Shown piece by piece: positions 1 through 10,580 of a stretch of 64,000 nucleotides of DNA. The notes under the pieces are model-generated. The model ran no database searches, was not told the origin of the DNA, and saw nothing but the letters and a program-made list of their open reading frames with translations. The translations under genes and the position numbers were made by a program. Source of the DNA: Sternotherus odoratus (lineage: Eukaryota > Chordata > Testudines > Kinosternidae); assembly GCA_032164245.1 (NCBI GenBank), contig JAVMKO010000001.1, positions 15,475,603 to 15,539,602 on the forward strand, read 5' to 3'. Positions within the stretch are counted from its first letter, which is position 1; each line of letters begins with the position of its first letter.

Positions 1-274
1 GAGACTGACTAACAGGTCACTGTCAGTCCTGTCCCTTCCCAACTCCCTGGAACTGGACAATAGCCAGTGAAGGAACCTCTAGCTCTGCTCATGATTATCT
101 GACAGCTGACAATGTGTTCAGTCCAACACTTTAAGAATGTGCAATCCTTGCCTTAGTACATGCAGAGTGGACACATAATGCACCCCTGGGCCATATAAGA
201 TCTTATCTCAATATAACATTTTCCTTTGCTTACAGGCCCACATTCCACCTTTTCCCTCTGAATCAGTGCCACAT
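1..274. other. Unassigned non-coding DNA
   Basis: No repeat family or reading frame that I recognise. Ordinary AT-moderate sequence up to the flank of the Penelope-like insertion. Confidence 0.5.
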
Positions 275-367
275 AAAGAGCATAGAATCAGGGTGGTAGC
301 CGTGTTAGTCTGGAATAGCAGAGTTAACAAAGTCCTGTGGCACCTTAAAGACTAACTATAAAGTTTT

Positions 368-410
368 GAAGCATGAGCTTTCGTGGGCTAATACCCACTT
401 CGTCGGATGC
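368..410 (-). ncRNA. Hammerhead-ribozyme-like motif of PLE 3' region
   Basis: Read on the minus strand from 410: CCGACGA (406-400), one A, a 5-bp helix GTGGG/CCCAC closed by TATTAG, then GAAA, then GC-TCAT-GC closed by TT. This resembles a type I hammerhead: CUGANGA box, stem II, GAAA box, very short stem III and a UH cleavage site. Departures: the second base of the first box is C instead of U, and an additional A lies between the box and stem II. Hammerhead motifs in Penelope-like elements are established knowledge; activity of this copy is doubtful. Confidence 0.5.
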
Positions 411-517
411 AGGCAGTAGAAGTGTTCACATACAGGCAGTTATAGAAAAGTAGGTAAGAGCCAGGGGGGAGGTGAAAAGGTTAGTCCAATTAAGCTGAGC
501 CAGCTTGTTATCTCCGA

Positions 518-1077
518 TCAGGGAGTGTGGATTATTCGTCTAGCATTTGAATGGGGTGTGTGGACATGGAGAGATGAGAAACAATGTCTGTAATGAGCCA
601 ACCATTGTAGATCCCGGTTCAATCCCAAAGTGTGTGAGCTGAATTTGCAAATGAATTGAAGCTCTGCAGTCTCTCTTTGCAGTCTGGATCGGAAGTTCCC
701 TTTCTGCAGAATGGTGACCTTTAAATCTGTAATAGTGTGTCCAGGCAGGTTGAAGTGTTCCCCTACAGGTTTTTGTATATTGCCATTCCTAATATCTGAT
801 TTGTGTGCATTTATCCTTTTTCGTAGGGACTGTCCAGTTTGGCCGATGTACATAGCAGAGGGACACTGGTGGCATATAATGGCATATATGACATTGGTTG
901 ATGTACAGGTGAATGAGCCAGTGATGGTATGGTTGATCTGGTTAGGTCCTGTGATGGTGTTGCTGGTGTAGATATGTGGGCAGAGTTGGCATCGAGGTTT
1001 GTTGCATGGATTGGTTCCTGAGTTGGAGTTATTGTGGTGCAGTGTGCTGTTGCTGTTGAGAATTTGTTTAAGGTTGG
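518..1077 (-). pseudogene. PLE GIY-YIG endonuclease domain, C-terminal fragment
   Basis: One minus-strand frame is open from about 1075 down to the stop near 518. It starts with NLKQIL, then a Cys-rich linker (CNKPRCQLC), then the endonuclease: NVIYAI (GIY half), MYIGQTG (YIG half), SLRKRINAH with the conserved Arg, KPVGEHFNLPGH and RETAELQFI, the last fitting the conserved Glu helix, ending near LNRDLQWLAHY. In the family this domain nicks DNA for target-primed reverse transcription. The first in-frame Met (base 853) is internal to the domain and is not a real start. The reverse transcriptase is missing, so this is a dead 5'-truncated copy even though the remaining frame is intact. Confidence 0.85.
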
Positions 1078-1087
1078 AAAGAGCATA

Positions 1088-1949
1088 GTATGGTACTCAG
1101 GTCTAGTGTTCTCCTGGAGGTGCTCTCTTTCCCTGACATCCAAGGCCTGATTACAAGTAGTCATTAAAAACACTACTGTCTTTCACTGGAGTAGGAATTG
1201 TGCCCCCATTCCAAACTTTACACAGCCTGCCTATCTAAAAGGCTACCTAACTGTCTGAATTAGAATTTGACAGGACTCCGCAGGTCTACTAATTTCCCCC
1301 ATATGCTTTACACTGGATATACAGTATTTTCCACTTCCTGTTCTAACCTGCTGTGTGATATTGCTGTGCAGAGATGGCTGCATTTTGGTGGTGCAGGAAA
1401 TAATTCCTGTGTGAAAATGTTTGGGGTGAAAGATTCTGTATGTTATAAGTGCAAGATACTATTCTACTGAGGGATATCACGGTGAGAATCCCATATCCAC
1501 ACACCCAGACCGCCAGGTAGTAAGATCTAAAATCTGGATCTGAATCTGCCTCTTCTTGCTGCCCGGACCCTCTAATCTTTCTAAACCAGCTACTGATGTG
1601 TTTAGTCAGTTATTTGTTTCAAAATAACTGAAAAGAACAAAGCTGTTTGGTTCTTTTTTTCCCCGGAGCCTGAGGAAATATACAGTATTCCAATACATAA
1701 AGCAACTCTTAGAGAACTTCTTAGTGTAATAAGAATTGCTGTTTTCAGTTCATGCTTTGCTTTGTATATTGATTTCATCTACTGAGTATTTTTAGGATGA
1801 CCAGAGGGCCAAGTACGTTTGCAAAAACATATTTATATAGTTGTGTTGGAACTTGGATAGAATGGCTGTTTCCTTCGCTGAAATAGTTACCGGTTATCCA
1901 TAGCTGGTCAGACTTCTGCTTTAATTAAATCCCAGCTCACTTCCATTGT
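1088..1949. other. Unassigned non-coding DNA
   Basis: Flank of the PLE. A short minus-strand open frame overlapping 1088-1173 does not continue the PLE protein and looks like chance. No repeat recognised. Confidence 0.4.
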
Positions 1950-2110
1950 TGATCACCTAACCCCCTAGGTGCGACTCAGGCAGTGAGTCTAAACCATTAC
2001 CTGGTTTGCCTTGGCCATCCCACTATTTTTAGGGTGCTACCTTGAGTAGAGCTAGTGCATGTATGTCTACCCAAGCTAGGAATGACACCTCCCGTCTTCA
2101 GCGTAGACAT
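1950..2110. repeat. Degenerate TIR-element fragment
   Basis: The segment contains atgtctacccaagctagg and ends gcgtagacat, word combinations typical of short reptilian terminal-inverted-repeat elements with tgtctac/gtagaca ends. Boundaries are not clear and no TSD is visible. Confidence 0.35.
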
Positions 2111-2505
2111 AAGCACAGAGAGGTGAAGTGACCTGCTTCAGATCACTAAGGATCTGCCTACACAGAAACTAGACACCCACGGCTGGCCTGTGCCAGACAG
2201 CTTGGGTTTGGGCTCCTGGGCTGTTTCATTGCTGTGTGGACTTCCAGGCTCTGGCTGGAGCCCGAACTCTAGGACCATCTACAAGGTGGGATGGCCACAG
2301 AGCTCGGCTTCCAGCCCAAGACCAAATGTCTACACAGCAATTTTACAACTCCACAGCCTGAGGCATGAAAGCTCATGCATTGGTCCAGCCCCGAGTGTTT
2401 AATGTCTGTGTAGATGTACCCCAAATCAGACAAAAATAAGAGCCCACGCTTACTAACTATAGGCCCTATGTCCTATCAACTATATCACATTACCTCCCAG
2501 GAGCT
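2111..2505 (-). repeat. MIR-type SINE, split by a TIR element
   Basis: Left part 2111-2150 (cacagagaggtgaagtgacc, then a cttcagatcac block) and right part from about 2428 (agagcccacgctta, then a block ending ctatatcacattacct) match the two halves of a minus-strand MIR core SINE. The two parts make sense only if the 2151-2422 element is removed. MIR is an old tRNA-derived SINE of amniotes, so this is an ancient remnant. Confidence 0.55.
2151..2422. mobile_element. Palindromic TIR element (MITE-like)
   Basis: The ends gatctgcctacacag and ctgtgtagatgtacc are imperfect inverted repeats. The middle (ctctggctggagcccgaac and related blocks) is the same family as the near-palindrome at 15934-16212. 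No transposase frame. It sits inside a MIR remnant, so it is younger than that SINE. Confidence 0.6.
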
Positions 2506-2739
2506 TTGCTGTAATAGAGGCATGTTTCATACAGACTACAAGAAGGGCTTTCTGCACCCAGGAGAGAAATCCTGGCCCCACTGAAATAAATCAAAGTTTT
2601 GCCACTGATTTCAGGAGGGTCAGGACTTCTGGTTAGAAAAACACATGCCTCCACCTCTTGAGCAAAGGGAAAATCTCTGTTAACAATCATTAGCTATAGG
2701 GCTGTTATCTTCGGTGGTCCAACAACTGCAGAATAACAT

Positions 2740-3705
2740 GAGGCAACTCTTCTGCTCTACTCAGTACTAATGAGTTCTCAGTTGGAGTATTGCATCCAGT
2801 TTTGGGGCACCAGACTCCAAGGAGCTCTGGACAAATTGTATAGAGTCCAGAGAAGAGCAACAAAAACAAGAAGATTAGAAAACATGACAGATGAGGAAAG
2901 GTTAAAAAAATGGGATATATGTTGTCTATAGCAGAGAAGACTGAGAGGGGACATGATTGAAATCTTCAAATATATAACAGGTTGTCATAAAGAGTCCAGT
3001 GATTAACCATTCACCATGTCCACTGAGTATAGCACAAGAAGTAATCTTAGTTTGCAGCAAGGGAGATGTAGTTTCGATATTAAGGACATTTGCTAACTAA
3101 GGATAGTTAAGCACTGGAACAAGTTACTTTGAACATGGACACCAGGTTTGTATCATTTTTGATGGTGCCCAGAATGGATCCAAGCAAAGCCGTCCTGTCC
3201 ATAGCAACATCCCTGGGCACTGTGCTTTGGGGGCCCCTGTGATTCAGAGGGACACGGGGTCCAGGAAGGCTTGGGCAGATAGTGGGGGGCCTGGAAGAGA
3301 GAGGATGGAGCAGGAGTGGGTTGGGGCTGGGTCACTTGCTGCTGCTGGCACCAGGCCACCCTGGACTCCGCATCCCTCTAAAGTGTAGGGCCCTCGAAAG
3401 CATAGGGCCTGGAGTGGTTGCCCCAGTTCGTCCTATGGACGGGATGGCTCTGAAAATATAAACCCAAGCATTGGTGGAGCCAGGCCCACCTTCCTTAATA
3501 TTGGTGGAGCATGGCCCATATCACTCGCCACTTATGACCTGGAAAAGTTGTATAATCCCTGTCTTTGGGAGGGAGGGGGAGTTAAGAACGGGGTAGGCAA
3601 GCACGTGTTATTGATGTTCTAAGTATACTTAATCTTCCCTCTGCATGAGGGGATGCACTAGATGACCTGAGGTCCTTTCCAGACCTACGTTTCTGATTTT
3701 CTGAT
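2740..3705 (+). mobile_element. Old CR1 LINE 3' end, interrupted
   Basis: The sequence follows the C-terminal end of a CR1 polyprotein: cagttggagtattgcatcc (start of the LEYC.QF block), gagtccagagaagagcaac (VQRRAT block) and gttaagcactggaacaag. The 3' end runs ggatgcactagatgacctga to a decayed ATTCTGAT-like tail. Frames are broken throughout. The subfamily is like the CR1 at 17800, not like the 34-61 kb copies. Material unrelated to CR1 occupies about 3131-3604. Confidence 0.7.
3131..3604. repeat. GC-rich insertion inside the CR1 tail
   Basis: Between the blocks gcactggaacaagtta and ctaagtatacttaatc, which are close together in related CR1 copies, lie about 470 bases of GC-rich DNA. It contains an imperfect internal repeat of attggtggagc (two copies near 3470 and 3500). 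Probably an insertion of another dispersed element, but I cannot name a family or see a clean TSD. Confidence 0.45.
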
Positions 3706-3894
3706 CATGAACATGCAGTCAGTACAGCACAGTACGCTATGAGAATGATTGTTTATAAAATACTCTGAGTAATTTGAATGAAAGTACTGAAGTACAAGCC
3801 AAATCCAAATATTCCCTAATAACCCTTGCTTCATCTGTTTCTCCAATGTTCTTTTTTACATGTGTATTTCCAGGGTCCTGTGGTCCTAAAAGGG

Positions 3895-3896
<2 letters not shown>

Positions 3897-3954
<58 letters not shown>
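3897..3954. repeat. (TC)29 microsatellite
   Basis: Uninterrupted run of 29 TC units. A pure run of this length is expected to be polymorphic and can form triplex-type structures. Serine-leucine open frames here are translations of the run. Confidence 0.98.
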
Positions 3955-3959
<5 letters not shown>

Positions 3960-4568
3960 TTTTAGCCCTCAGGATACACTCAGCCCCCTCCTTTTGGAGC
4001 ACACATTTTGGATAGGTGAATCAAACAACTCTGCTAAAGCAAAACCAACTGACATCCCTGAAGGGAAGCTGGTATCATAAATATCACGACAAATTGGCAT
4101 AGTTGTCATTCTTGGCTCCAAAAAAGTCCTAATTAATCATGTTTACTGAACTATCCCTGGGGACACCTTTGAGATTTCTCTCTGACGGAGCTAAATACAG
4201 AGGTTTTGACTATGAGTGTTTGTATTTCCTGTGTGTTTTTGTTTCTACATTCCAAGTTTAATATCCAACAACTTTGTCACTGCCAGTAAAACTGGGCACT
4301 CATAATACTGCAAAGTAAAAAGCCAATACATTGTGTTTTTAACTATGTCTCGGGGTAAATATGTTATTGTCAAAGTTTATCAGTTATTAAATCTCTGGTC
4401 ATTCCAGATACCATCTGTTTGCCCCAGAGTTACAACAAGAAAGAACATGTATTCCTCCCCCTAAGCAAAAAAAACCCTTAACTTATACTGTTGGCAGGAT
4501 CATTGGATAAAGTATTTTACTGTGACCCACTTAAGGATAGAGGCTCAGTTGGTAAATGAGCTGGGGCA

Positions 4569-4693
4569 GGGTGGCCAGATGTCCCGATATTATTGGAACC
4601 ATCCTGATATTAGGGATTTTTTCTTATATAAGTAACTGTTATCCCTCCTCCCACCAAAAAGTATCCCAATTTTTTCACACTATCTGGTCACCC
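4569..4693. mobile_element. 125-bp MITE with GGGTGRCCAGAT ends
   Basis: Left end gggtggccagatgtcccg and right end atctggtcaccc are inverted repeats. The internal sequence (agggattttttcttatata) is shared with the element at 25939-26058. The better-preserved sister copy is flanked by TA on both sides, suggesting a two-base TA target and a Tc1/mariner-like origin. Confidence 0.7.
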
Positions 4694-5762
4694 TAAGCTG
4701 GGGTCCTCCTAATAGGAAGGGCCAATGTGTGTTCAGGATGAAGGGGGGCTGAATGAAGCTAGAATGAAAGGGGCAGGAGATGTGGAGCAGTGGCAGGGAA
4801 AGGTGGACTTAGCGGCAGAATGGGTTAAAGGAGAGCTGGGAGCAGCCCCTGAGTGGCTAGAGAGGAGGGTGTCAGTTCAGACATCTGCAGAAGGTAAGGA
4901 CTGAAACACCAGTGACAGCTGCTTCTAGAAAAAGAAAGAGAAGCAGAGGTAAGACTGAGTCCCTTAAAGGTGAGCAAAGGCTTCAGATGGGCCAGCACAG
5001 AGCCTACTCTGTGTATGTTGGTGCCACTGCTAAATCTGCCCCCTGGCTAACTTCCTCCTGAGCCCTCTCCCCTACCAATCTTGCCAGGTGGCACGGGCTG
5101 CAGGACTGATCTATTTTCAAGAGCTCACAGCTAGGTTTTCCAAGAGAATGGGTTTATAATCCAGTTTCTTTTACACAAGGATTCTGGGTCTGGTTCTCAG
5201 CTGGTGTCAATAGGCACAGCTACCTTGACATCAGTGGCGCTATGTGACTTCTCATCAGTTGCGAGTCTGCTCCAGAGTTTTTACATGCTATTAGAATAGA
5301 AATGTTCCCATTCTCTTCACAGCTTGAACTGGGCTCGGTTAGCCACTGGAATTTTCTCGGTCTGCATTTATGACTCTTCTAATTGTATTGCTTTTGATCA
5401 AAAGGCAAGAACAATTGTTTTCTGGTAAGACGGTAATGAATAAAAGAAATCAATGACTTGAGTTCACATACAAGGGCATGGCAAGCCCGGTCAGACTTGT
5501 GTCTCAGCCATTAATTGCTGGAATGTACTGTTGCATTGGCAGGAAGCATTGTTTGTTTGGTGCCTGGAACTGACATTGATTTGGAAGTTTGTATTACAGT
5601 ACCTCCCTTCTTATATGCGCTAGATGCCTGCTTCCTGTGAGGTGAGTGAGTCACATGTTCATAGGGCCTGCAAGGACTGGACCCTAAGTTTTGTCATGGT
5701 CATACTCAACAGGAAGACATTTAGGATGAAACTCAGACCTATGCAGAGGGCCAGAACATTTT
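4694..5762. other. Unassigned DNA, possibly single-copy
   Basis: No repeat family recognised. The part 5330-5620 (for example ccattaattgctggaatg) has AT-rich homeobox-like TAAT words and no decayed-repeat signature, so it is the stretch I would test first for non-coding conservation. That is a guess from composition only. Confidence 0.35.
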
Positions 5763-6556
5763 TATTGTAGGCTTAAGTGGTGGGTTTGACATACCAGTAT
5801 ATAGTCCAGACCAGTGGGGATAGGAGGAGGCTGTATCACCCCAGCCATGCTACTTTGGGTGCCTTACAATGCCTTGCAGAAGTAGCTCCCACCTGGATTG
5901 CTCACAGTCTTCCAGGATGCAAGCCACACCCTGAGTGTCTGTATGTAACTGCCAGTCACCATTGGGTTACACTCTGGCTCTCACCAGCTTTTGTTATACT
6001 GCAGGGTGACCCCCAATACTTCCTCAGTCGCAGACTTCCCCTAGAAGTGTTTGTCCTCTACTGCCCAGCCTTCTCCTAGACAGTACAAAGATTTTAAATC
6101 CGTTATTCCTTAAGGGAATAATATGCCAGTTTATCATCTCAAATAGTTATTCGGATATTTTGGCTTAAGGATATTGGATTAGATAAAACAGTAAAACAAA
6201 TGCATTAACTACAAAGAGAGAGATTTTAAGTGAGTATAAGTAATGCAGTATAGACGTCAGAAATGGTTTCAAGAAAATAAAGACAAGATGTTTACAAATG
6301 CATAATTTATCAAACTATATTCGATCCAGGGAAAGTTTCTCACCACATTCTCCAGCAGATTACTGACTAAACTTTGGTCACTTTGGGTAGGGCTTTTGGG
6401 ATTTGGAACATGTGCTAATAACATCATACAGGAAAGTTTATAACTTCACATACAATTTTGCCACTCATATTTTATGATGACAATACTGACAAACATATTA
6501 TGAGTTTTCAGATGATACTTTACAAGACATGCCCTTGTACAAAAATTATTACAATA
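5763..6556 (-). mobile_element. LTR-like family copy 1 (about 0.8 kb)
   Basis: Shares ordered blocks with 45560-46460 and 54034-56990: cagacttcccctagaagtg, ggattagataaaac, cagaaatggttt, aacttcacatacaat, tatgagttttcagatgat and a right end attattacaata. Orientation minus is inferred from the copy at 54034, whose minus strand begins TGTTGTAATAATCG. No coding sequence. No clear TSD in this copy. Confidence 0.6.
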
Positions 6557-6977
6557 GTGTTTAAACATAGTGCATCACTAATAAGATCTAGAAATTAGCT
6601 TGTTTCCCAGGAAGCCTATTAAACTCTGGCCTCTTATGCTTAGAAGGGGACTCTGGTCTGATTTAAGATTATTCTACTCTTTCTGTAGGAAATTGTAGAG
6701 GCAGCCCATAAAAACAGAACTCTGCCTGAAGAGCAGAAACCATCCCTTTTGATCTAGTGTTGCTCTGCTCTTGCTATAGGCTTTCAGGAGGAACATGCAC
6801 CAAAATCTACGCCATTGCCAGGAGGACTTATCTGCCTGATCTGAAGATACCAGGAAATCCAGTAAAATCTAGATCTTTATCTCGACTCATCATTGCTTTG
6901 CCCTTGCTGCTCAGGGGAGAGAAAAGGAAACTGCTGTGTCCCACTCCAAATCCAGGAGACCTTAAGATCTTATCTTG
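6557..6977. other. Unassigned non-coding DNA
   Basis: Contains a short open frame (6757-7038 on the plus strand) that runs into the next TIR element and resembles no protein I know. Confidence 0.4.
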
Positions 6978-7243
6978 GGGCTTGTCTAAATGGTGGGGCA
7001 ATGTGCCCTGCAGGGGCATGGTTTCTAAAACTCAGTAACATGCTGCACATCAGTTGTTCCATGTAGACCTGGCTAAAGGTTCCTTAGTGCAGTTTAATGT
7101 GGTGCTGCACTATGCTAAAGTGCATTAAGGAACTTTTACTGTGCACCAGCAGCAGTATACAGACCAATTCACATACAGCGTGTTAACATGTTTTTAAAAT
7201 CACACCCCAGTAGTGTGCATTGCTGTTTTGTGTAGATATGCCC
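6978..7243. mobile_element. TIR element, gggcttgtct family
   Basis: Starts gggcttgtctaaa and ends tgtagatatgccc, imperfect inverted repeats. Flanked by ttg (6975-6977) and tta (7244-7246), one mismatch from a 3-bp TTA duplication as made by PIF/Harbinger elements. Non-coding, hence non-autonomous. Confidence 0.65.
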
Positions 7244-7344
7244 TTAATCTATCCCTAGACACCCTTTGTCAAAAGTTAGCACTAGTTTTGGGGTTCCTCA
7301 GTTCTTGGATGACCAATTTGAAATAGTTCAAACCTGACTTTTAG

Positions 7345-7510
7345 GTTTGGTCTGTGCTACAGAGTTAGGTTGATGTAAGGCAATTTATGTTAACTTAACT
7401 ATGGAAATATATCTACACTTAAATTTCACTCTTGTCAATGTAACTGTCCTGCTGTGCCAATTTGTTTACTCTACCTCCCTGAGTGGCATAGAAGCAGCAT
7501 TGTGGGGGGG
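7345..7510. mobile_element. TIR element fragment, tctgtgctacagagttagg family
   Basis: Contains acagagttaggttgatgtaa and a tatctacacttaaatttc block followed by taactgtcctgctg, which I recognise as a common short reptile DNA element. Right boundary unclear near a run of G at 7504-7512. Confidence 0.45.
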
Positions 7511-9060
7511 GGTTATATCTCTGAAAGTCAGGCCTTCTGTGTCTCAAGTTTAGTACCCAAAATTAGTGACTCATTAAAATTTTTAGCTGAAGTCAGTCCA
7601 CTTCTGGTCACACTTGATTATGTTTATAACAAAACTGGCCAATAATTCTTTTTCAGACACTGATACAATACATTTGCTTACCATCGTAATGATATTGCAA
7701 TAGTTTCTCTCACCTGATGCAAGCTTAAAGCTCTGTAATATTTGACAAAAGTTATGGTTACTCATCAAGAGTAGAGTAGACATTGTGGAGAGTAGATATT
7801 TTTTTATTATTATTATTTATTATTTATTTCTTATTTTGATTTTCTGAAATGAATGTAATAACTAGTGAATTCTGTGGCTCAATTATTCCGGGGCAGTTGA
7901 ACACAACTTAAAAGCTTCAAATACATATTTGGGTCTCATTACTAGTGTTAGAATTCAGTCCCTAAAAGGTCAACAAAACACTAAAGTTAAGAATTAAGAA
8001 TGCAGAAATTTGACCATTTTAAATATAACTTGTCTGTGTCACTAAGTCTATAAAGCACTTTGTCTATAAAGTCTATAAAGCACTCAGTCTTTGTTCTCTG
8101 CAGAAAACTGACAGTGATTCAGACTTCTAAGGACTCTCCATTTATGTATGTGGTATCTTTGCGAAATGTTTATAGATTCAAATAAATCTTGGATTGGCTC
8201 TGCTGGCAAAGACTTTCTTATCATTCCAGCCTCTTCAGCTAATGCTTTATCTGTATGATTTCAAGCTGTGGTTTTCACAATCTGCTCTGCTCCAGGCAGA
8301 CGGATAAAGGGAGGGAATCCATCTGCGTCAGGTGAGGCCCGAGCAATGGAACAAAGCTCAATGGATTACAATAACAGTTTTGAAGATTAGATCTGAGTTC
8401 CACAGAACAGCTCTGAGTGTAACTACTAGTAAAAAGTAATTTACAGTTTATCTTTATACTAGGGTTTTATTGCTTCCTTATTTTGCTTTTTAATCAAGGT
8501 AATGGGCTGCTATATAATCCCTGGCTTACTTAAGAATTGGTTTTGATCCTTAAATCACTGCTGGACACTTAAGATGGCCTGATGAGCATGTTCTATATTC
8601 AGTCAGGGAACAAAAGTTAGAATAATGCACCAAAAACCTGCTGATTAATTCAGCTGGAGAGCATCAAGCAGTAAAAGATTTTGACTTGTTCTGTAGCCAT
8701 CAGTAGTGGATACTAAGAAGAGAAGATCTTAGCTTGGGGGTTATCTTGGGACTGAATTTTTATCTTCTAATCAGGATTTTGGATTCCCTTCTAAAGTTCC
8801 ATTGCATCCTCTCCTACTCCATTCCCACAACCTTCAGAGCTCTGATATAATTCTTTGTCCTTTAGTTCTGTCCTGCTTTCCTCAGTGCATCCTTAAAGTG
8901 ACTGATATCCAAAAATCCCAGAAAGGAAACTCAGTTTTAGGCTTCTAAAAATGTGTGTTAAAAACTAACCATACTCCAAGGCTACCCTTAAATGAAATAG
9001 CACTGTTAGGCTATGGTTACCTAATTTATTTAGATACCTTGTCCGGGACTTTATTGTATC
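7511..9060. other. AT-rich unassigned DNA
   Basis: Includes an AT-only low-complexity stretch (about 7799-7845, TTA/TTTA words) and a small direct duplication near 8045-8085 (gtctataaagcact twice). No gene evidence. Confidence 0.45.
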
Positions 9061-9330
9061 AGACAGAATGTACACCTGATAAACTATCTAGAGCTAGCTG
9101 AAAAATTGACTTTTAATCGAAAAATACTGGAACAAAAGAACTTTGCTGAAAATGTTTTCATGGAAACAGATTTTTTTCAAGATCTGAATTTTCTTACTAG
9201 AAAAAAATCTGAAAGTTTACTTTAAATCAAAATGTTTTGCAAAAGCTGTTTTGAATTTGACAACAGCATTTTTATAACTCAAAAGTAAATTTTGGTTGAA
9301 AATTGTTCAGCAGCTTTACACCTGACATCT
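9061..9330. repeat. Self-similar A/T repeat
   Basis: Blocks of gaaaat and tttttc words alternate on both strands (aaaatgttttcatgg, gaattttcttac, caaaatgttttgc). Similar composition and words occur at 20940-21140 and 59164-59439, so these may be copies of one dispersed, hairpin-rich element. Confidence 0.35.
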
Positions 9331-10448
9331 TTGTTATCTATACTTGAACCCTCACTCTGCTCCCTGGCTTCTTTAATTTATACTGTGAAGTAGGCAAGTT
9401 TCAGGAAATGCCAAGAATCTGGTAAATGAAGGAGTGACTTAAAGCTACCTCTCTTCCCTCCACCCACTTGATTCTGCCAGGAACTGAATATCAGCCAGAC
9501 AATCGGGGTCATTATCACTTCACCATTTCATAAGAGGTCCTCACCCAATGCTTTCCTGATAGAGGGCACATGAGATACTCCTGCACAATTGATTTGGATT
9601 ATGGGATAAAACGTTGTTGGCTTCCTGAATGAATTTTGACTAAGATGGTGGATACACTTGACTGTTGTACAGATCAGGATATTGGCTTAACCACCAGCAA
9701 ATATACAAAAAGTTCATTCATATTTCTTTTAGTTGCAGAAGGGGACATTGTCTCTTTAGAAACTCAATAAAGCCTCAGCTTCAAAGCCTGGCTTGTAAAT
9801 GTGAGCATTTTGGCTCCAAGAACCATGCTTCTTACCACAAGGCATGGCTGTAGAATCCTTCAGGGGGTGGAGTCCTCTTCTGTCCTACTATGAACAAAAG
9901 AAAAGGATAATATTAGAACGGAGACAATCATCTATTCATCTTACAGGCTAAGCTTTGTTGTGCACTTTGAATACCATTCACCCAATGCCGGGGCCCTGTA
10001 CAAAGCCTCATTTAACCCCAGGCTAAGGAGATTAAGGATTGGGCAGGATATCTGTAATGGGATGACTCTGACACTGAAGTATAACTAAAGTCTGTCTATG
10101 CCATCAACATTACAGAGTTACTAATGTTCCTCGTTAAGAGTGTAATACACCCCAATGAGTGTACTGGTTTAAGGTGCCCCAGCACTATTTTAGCTCTACA
10201 TAAAGGATATATGTGTGGGGGACGTGCTTATGCAGTGTGGGAAGGGTCTCTGTCCTTGGATAGGCTGGCATGGCAGAGCTGTGGCAGCAATTTCAGCATT
10301 TTGTCCTGGTCCTGGACTGAAGGGGGTAATTTCACCTCCCCAACCACCCTACATTCCACAGCCTTGAAACCAATAATTTAGTCTTTATGCAGGTGGAGTG
10401 ATTTGAACGCTAACTGGAATCCCGTTGCTCATTCAATTAGGACAGAAG
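9331..10448. other. Unassigned non-coding DNA
   Basis: No repeat with clear ends. The part 10087-10400 has a tctgtctatgcc start typical of TIR elements but no matching partner end was found. Confidence 0.35.
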
Positions 10449-10580
10449 AATTCAACATAGAAATTGCCATGCTGCATCAGACCAACGGTCCACTTAGTCC
10501 AGTATCCCATTGCGGACAGTGACCAGCACAAGGTGCTTGAAGAGGGGCAAGACATGCTACAGTAAGCAACCTGCCCCCTA
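10449..10580 (+). repeat. Dispersed repeat B, copy 1
   Basis: Contains catgctgcatcagaccaac, gtccacttagtccagtatcc, cagtgaccagcac and ctgccccct. The same ordered blocks, more decayed, are at 44089-44190 (tcacctagtccattatcctg, cagtggctagtgcaagatgc). A common reptile interspersed repeat whose class I cannot assign. Confidence 0.6.

Larger units (their letters stand above)
285..1077 (-). mobile_element. 5'-truncated Penelope-like retroelement (PLE)
   Basis: The minus strand encodes the C-terminal part of a Penelope-like protein followed by about 230 bases of 3' sequence. The same 3' sequence recurs at 47487 and 49604. The ten bases aaagagcata occur at 275-284, directly next to the 3' end, and again at 1078-1087, where PLE-like coding sequence stops; I read these as a target-site duplication (TSD) of a 793-bp insertion truncated at its 5' side. 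Penelope elements combine a reverse transcriptase with a GIY-YIG endonuclease; only the region after the reverse transcriptase remains. The Neptune group is plausible because of the Cys-rich motif before the endonuclease, but the clade is not proven. Confidence 0.85.

Noticed and set aside
1088..1173. Extension of the PLE reading frame beyond 1077
   Set aside because: The relevant frame has stops there, the other open frame has no PLE similarity, and the aaagagcata duplication marks the end of the insertion.
3774..4080. Two overlapping open frames containing Ser-Leu repeats
   Set aside because: Simple translation of the (TC)29 run.
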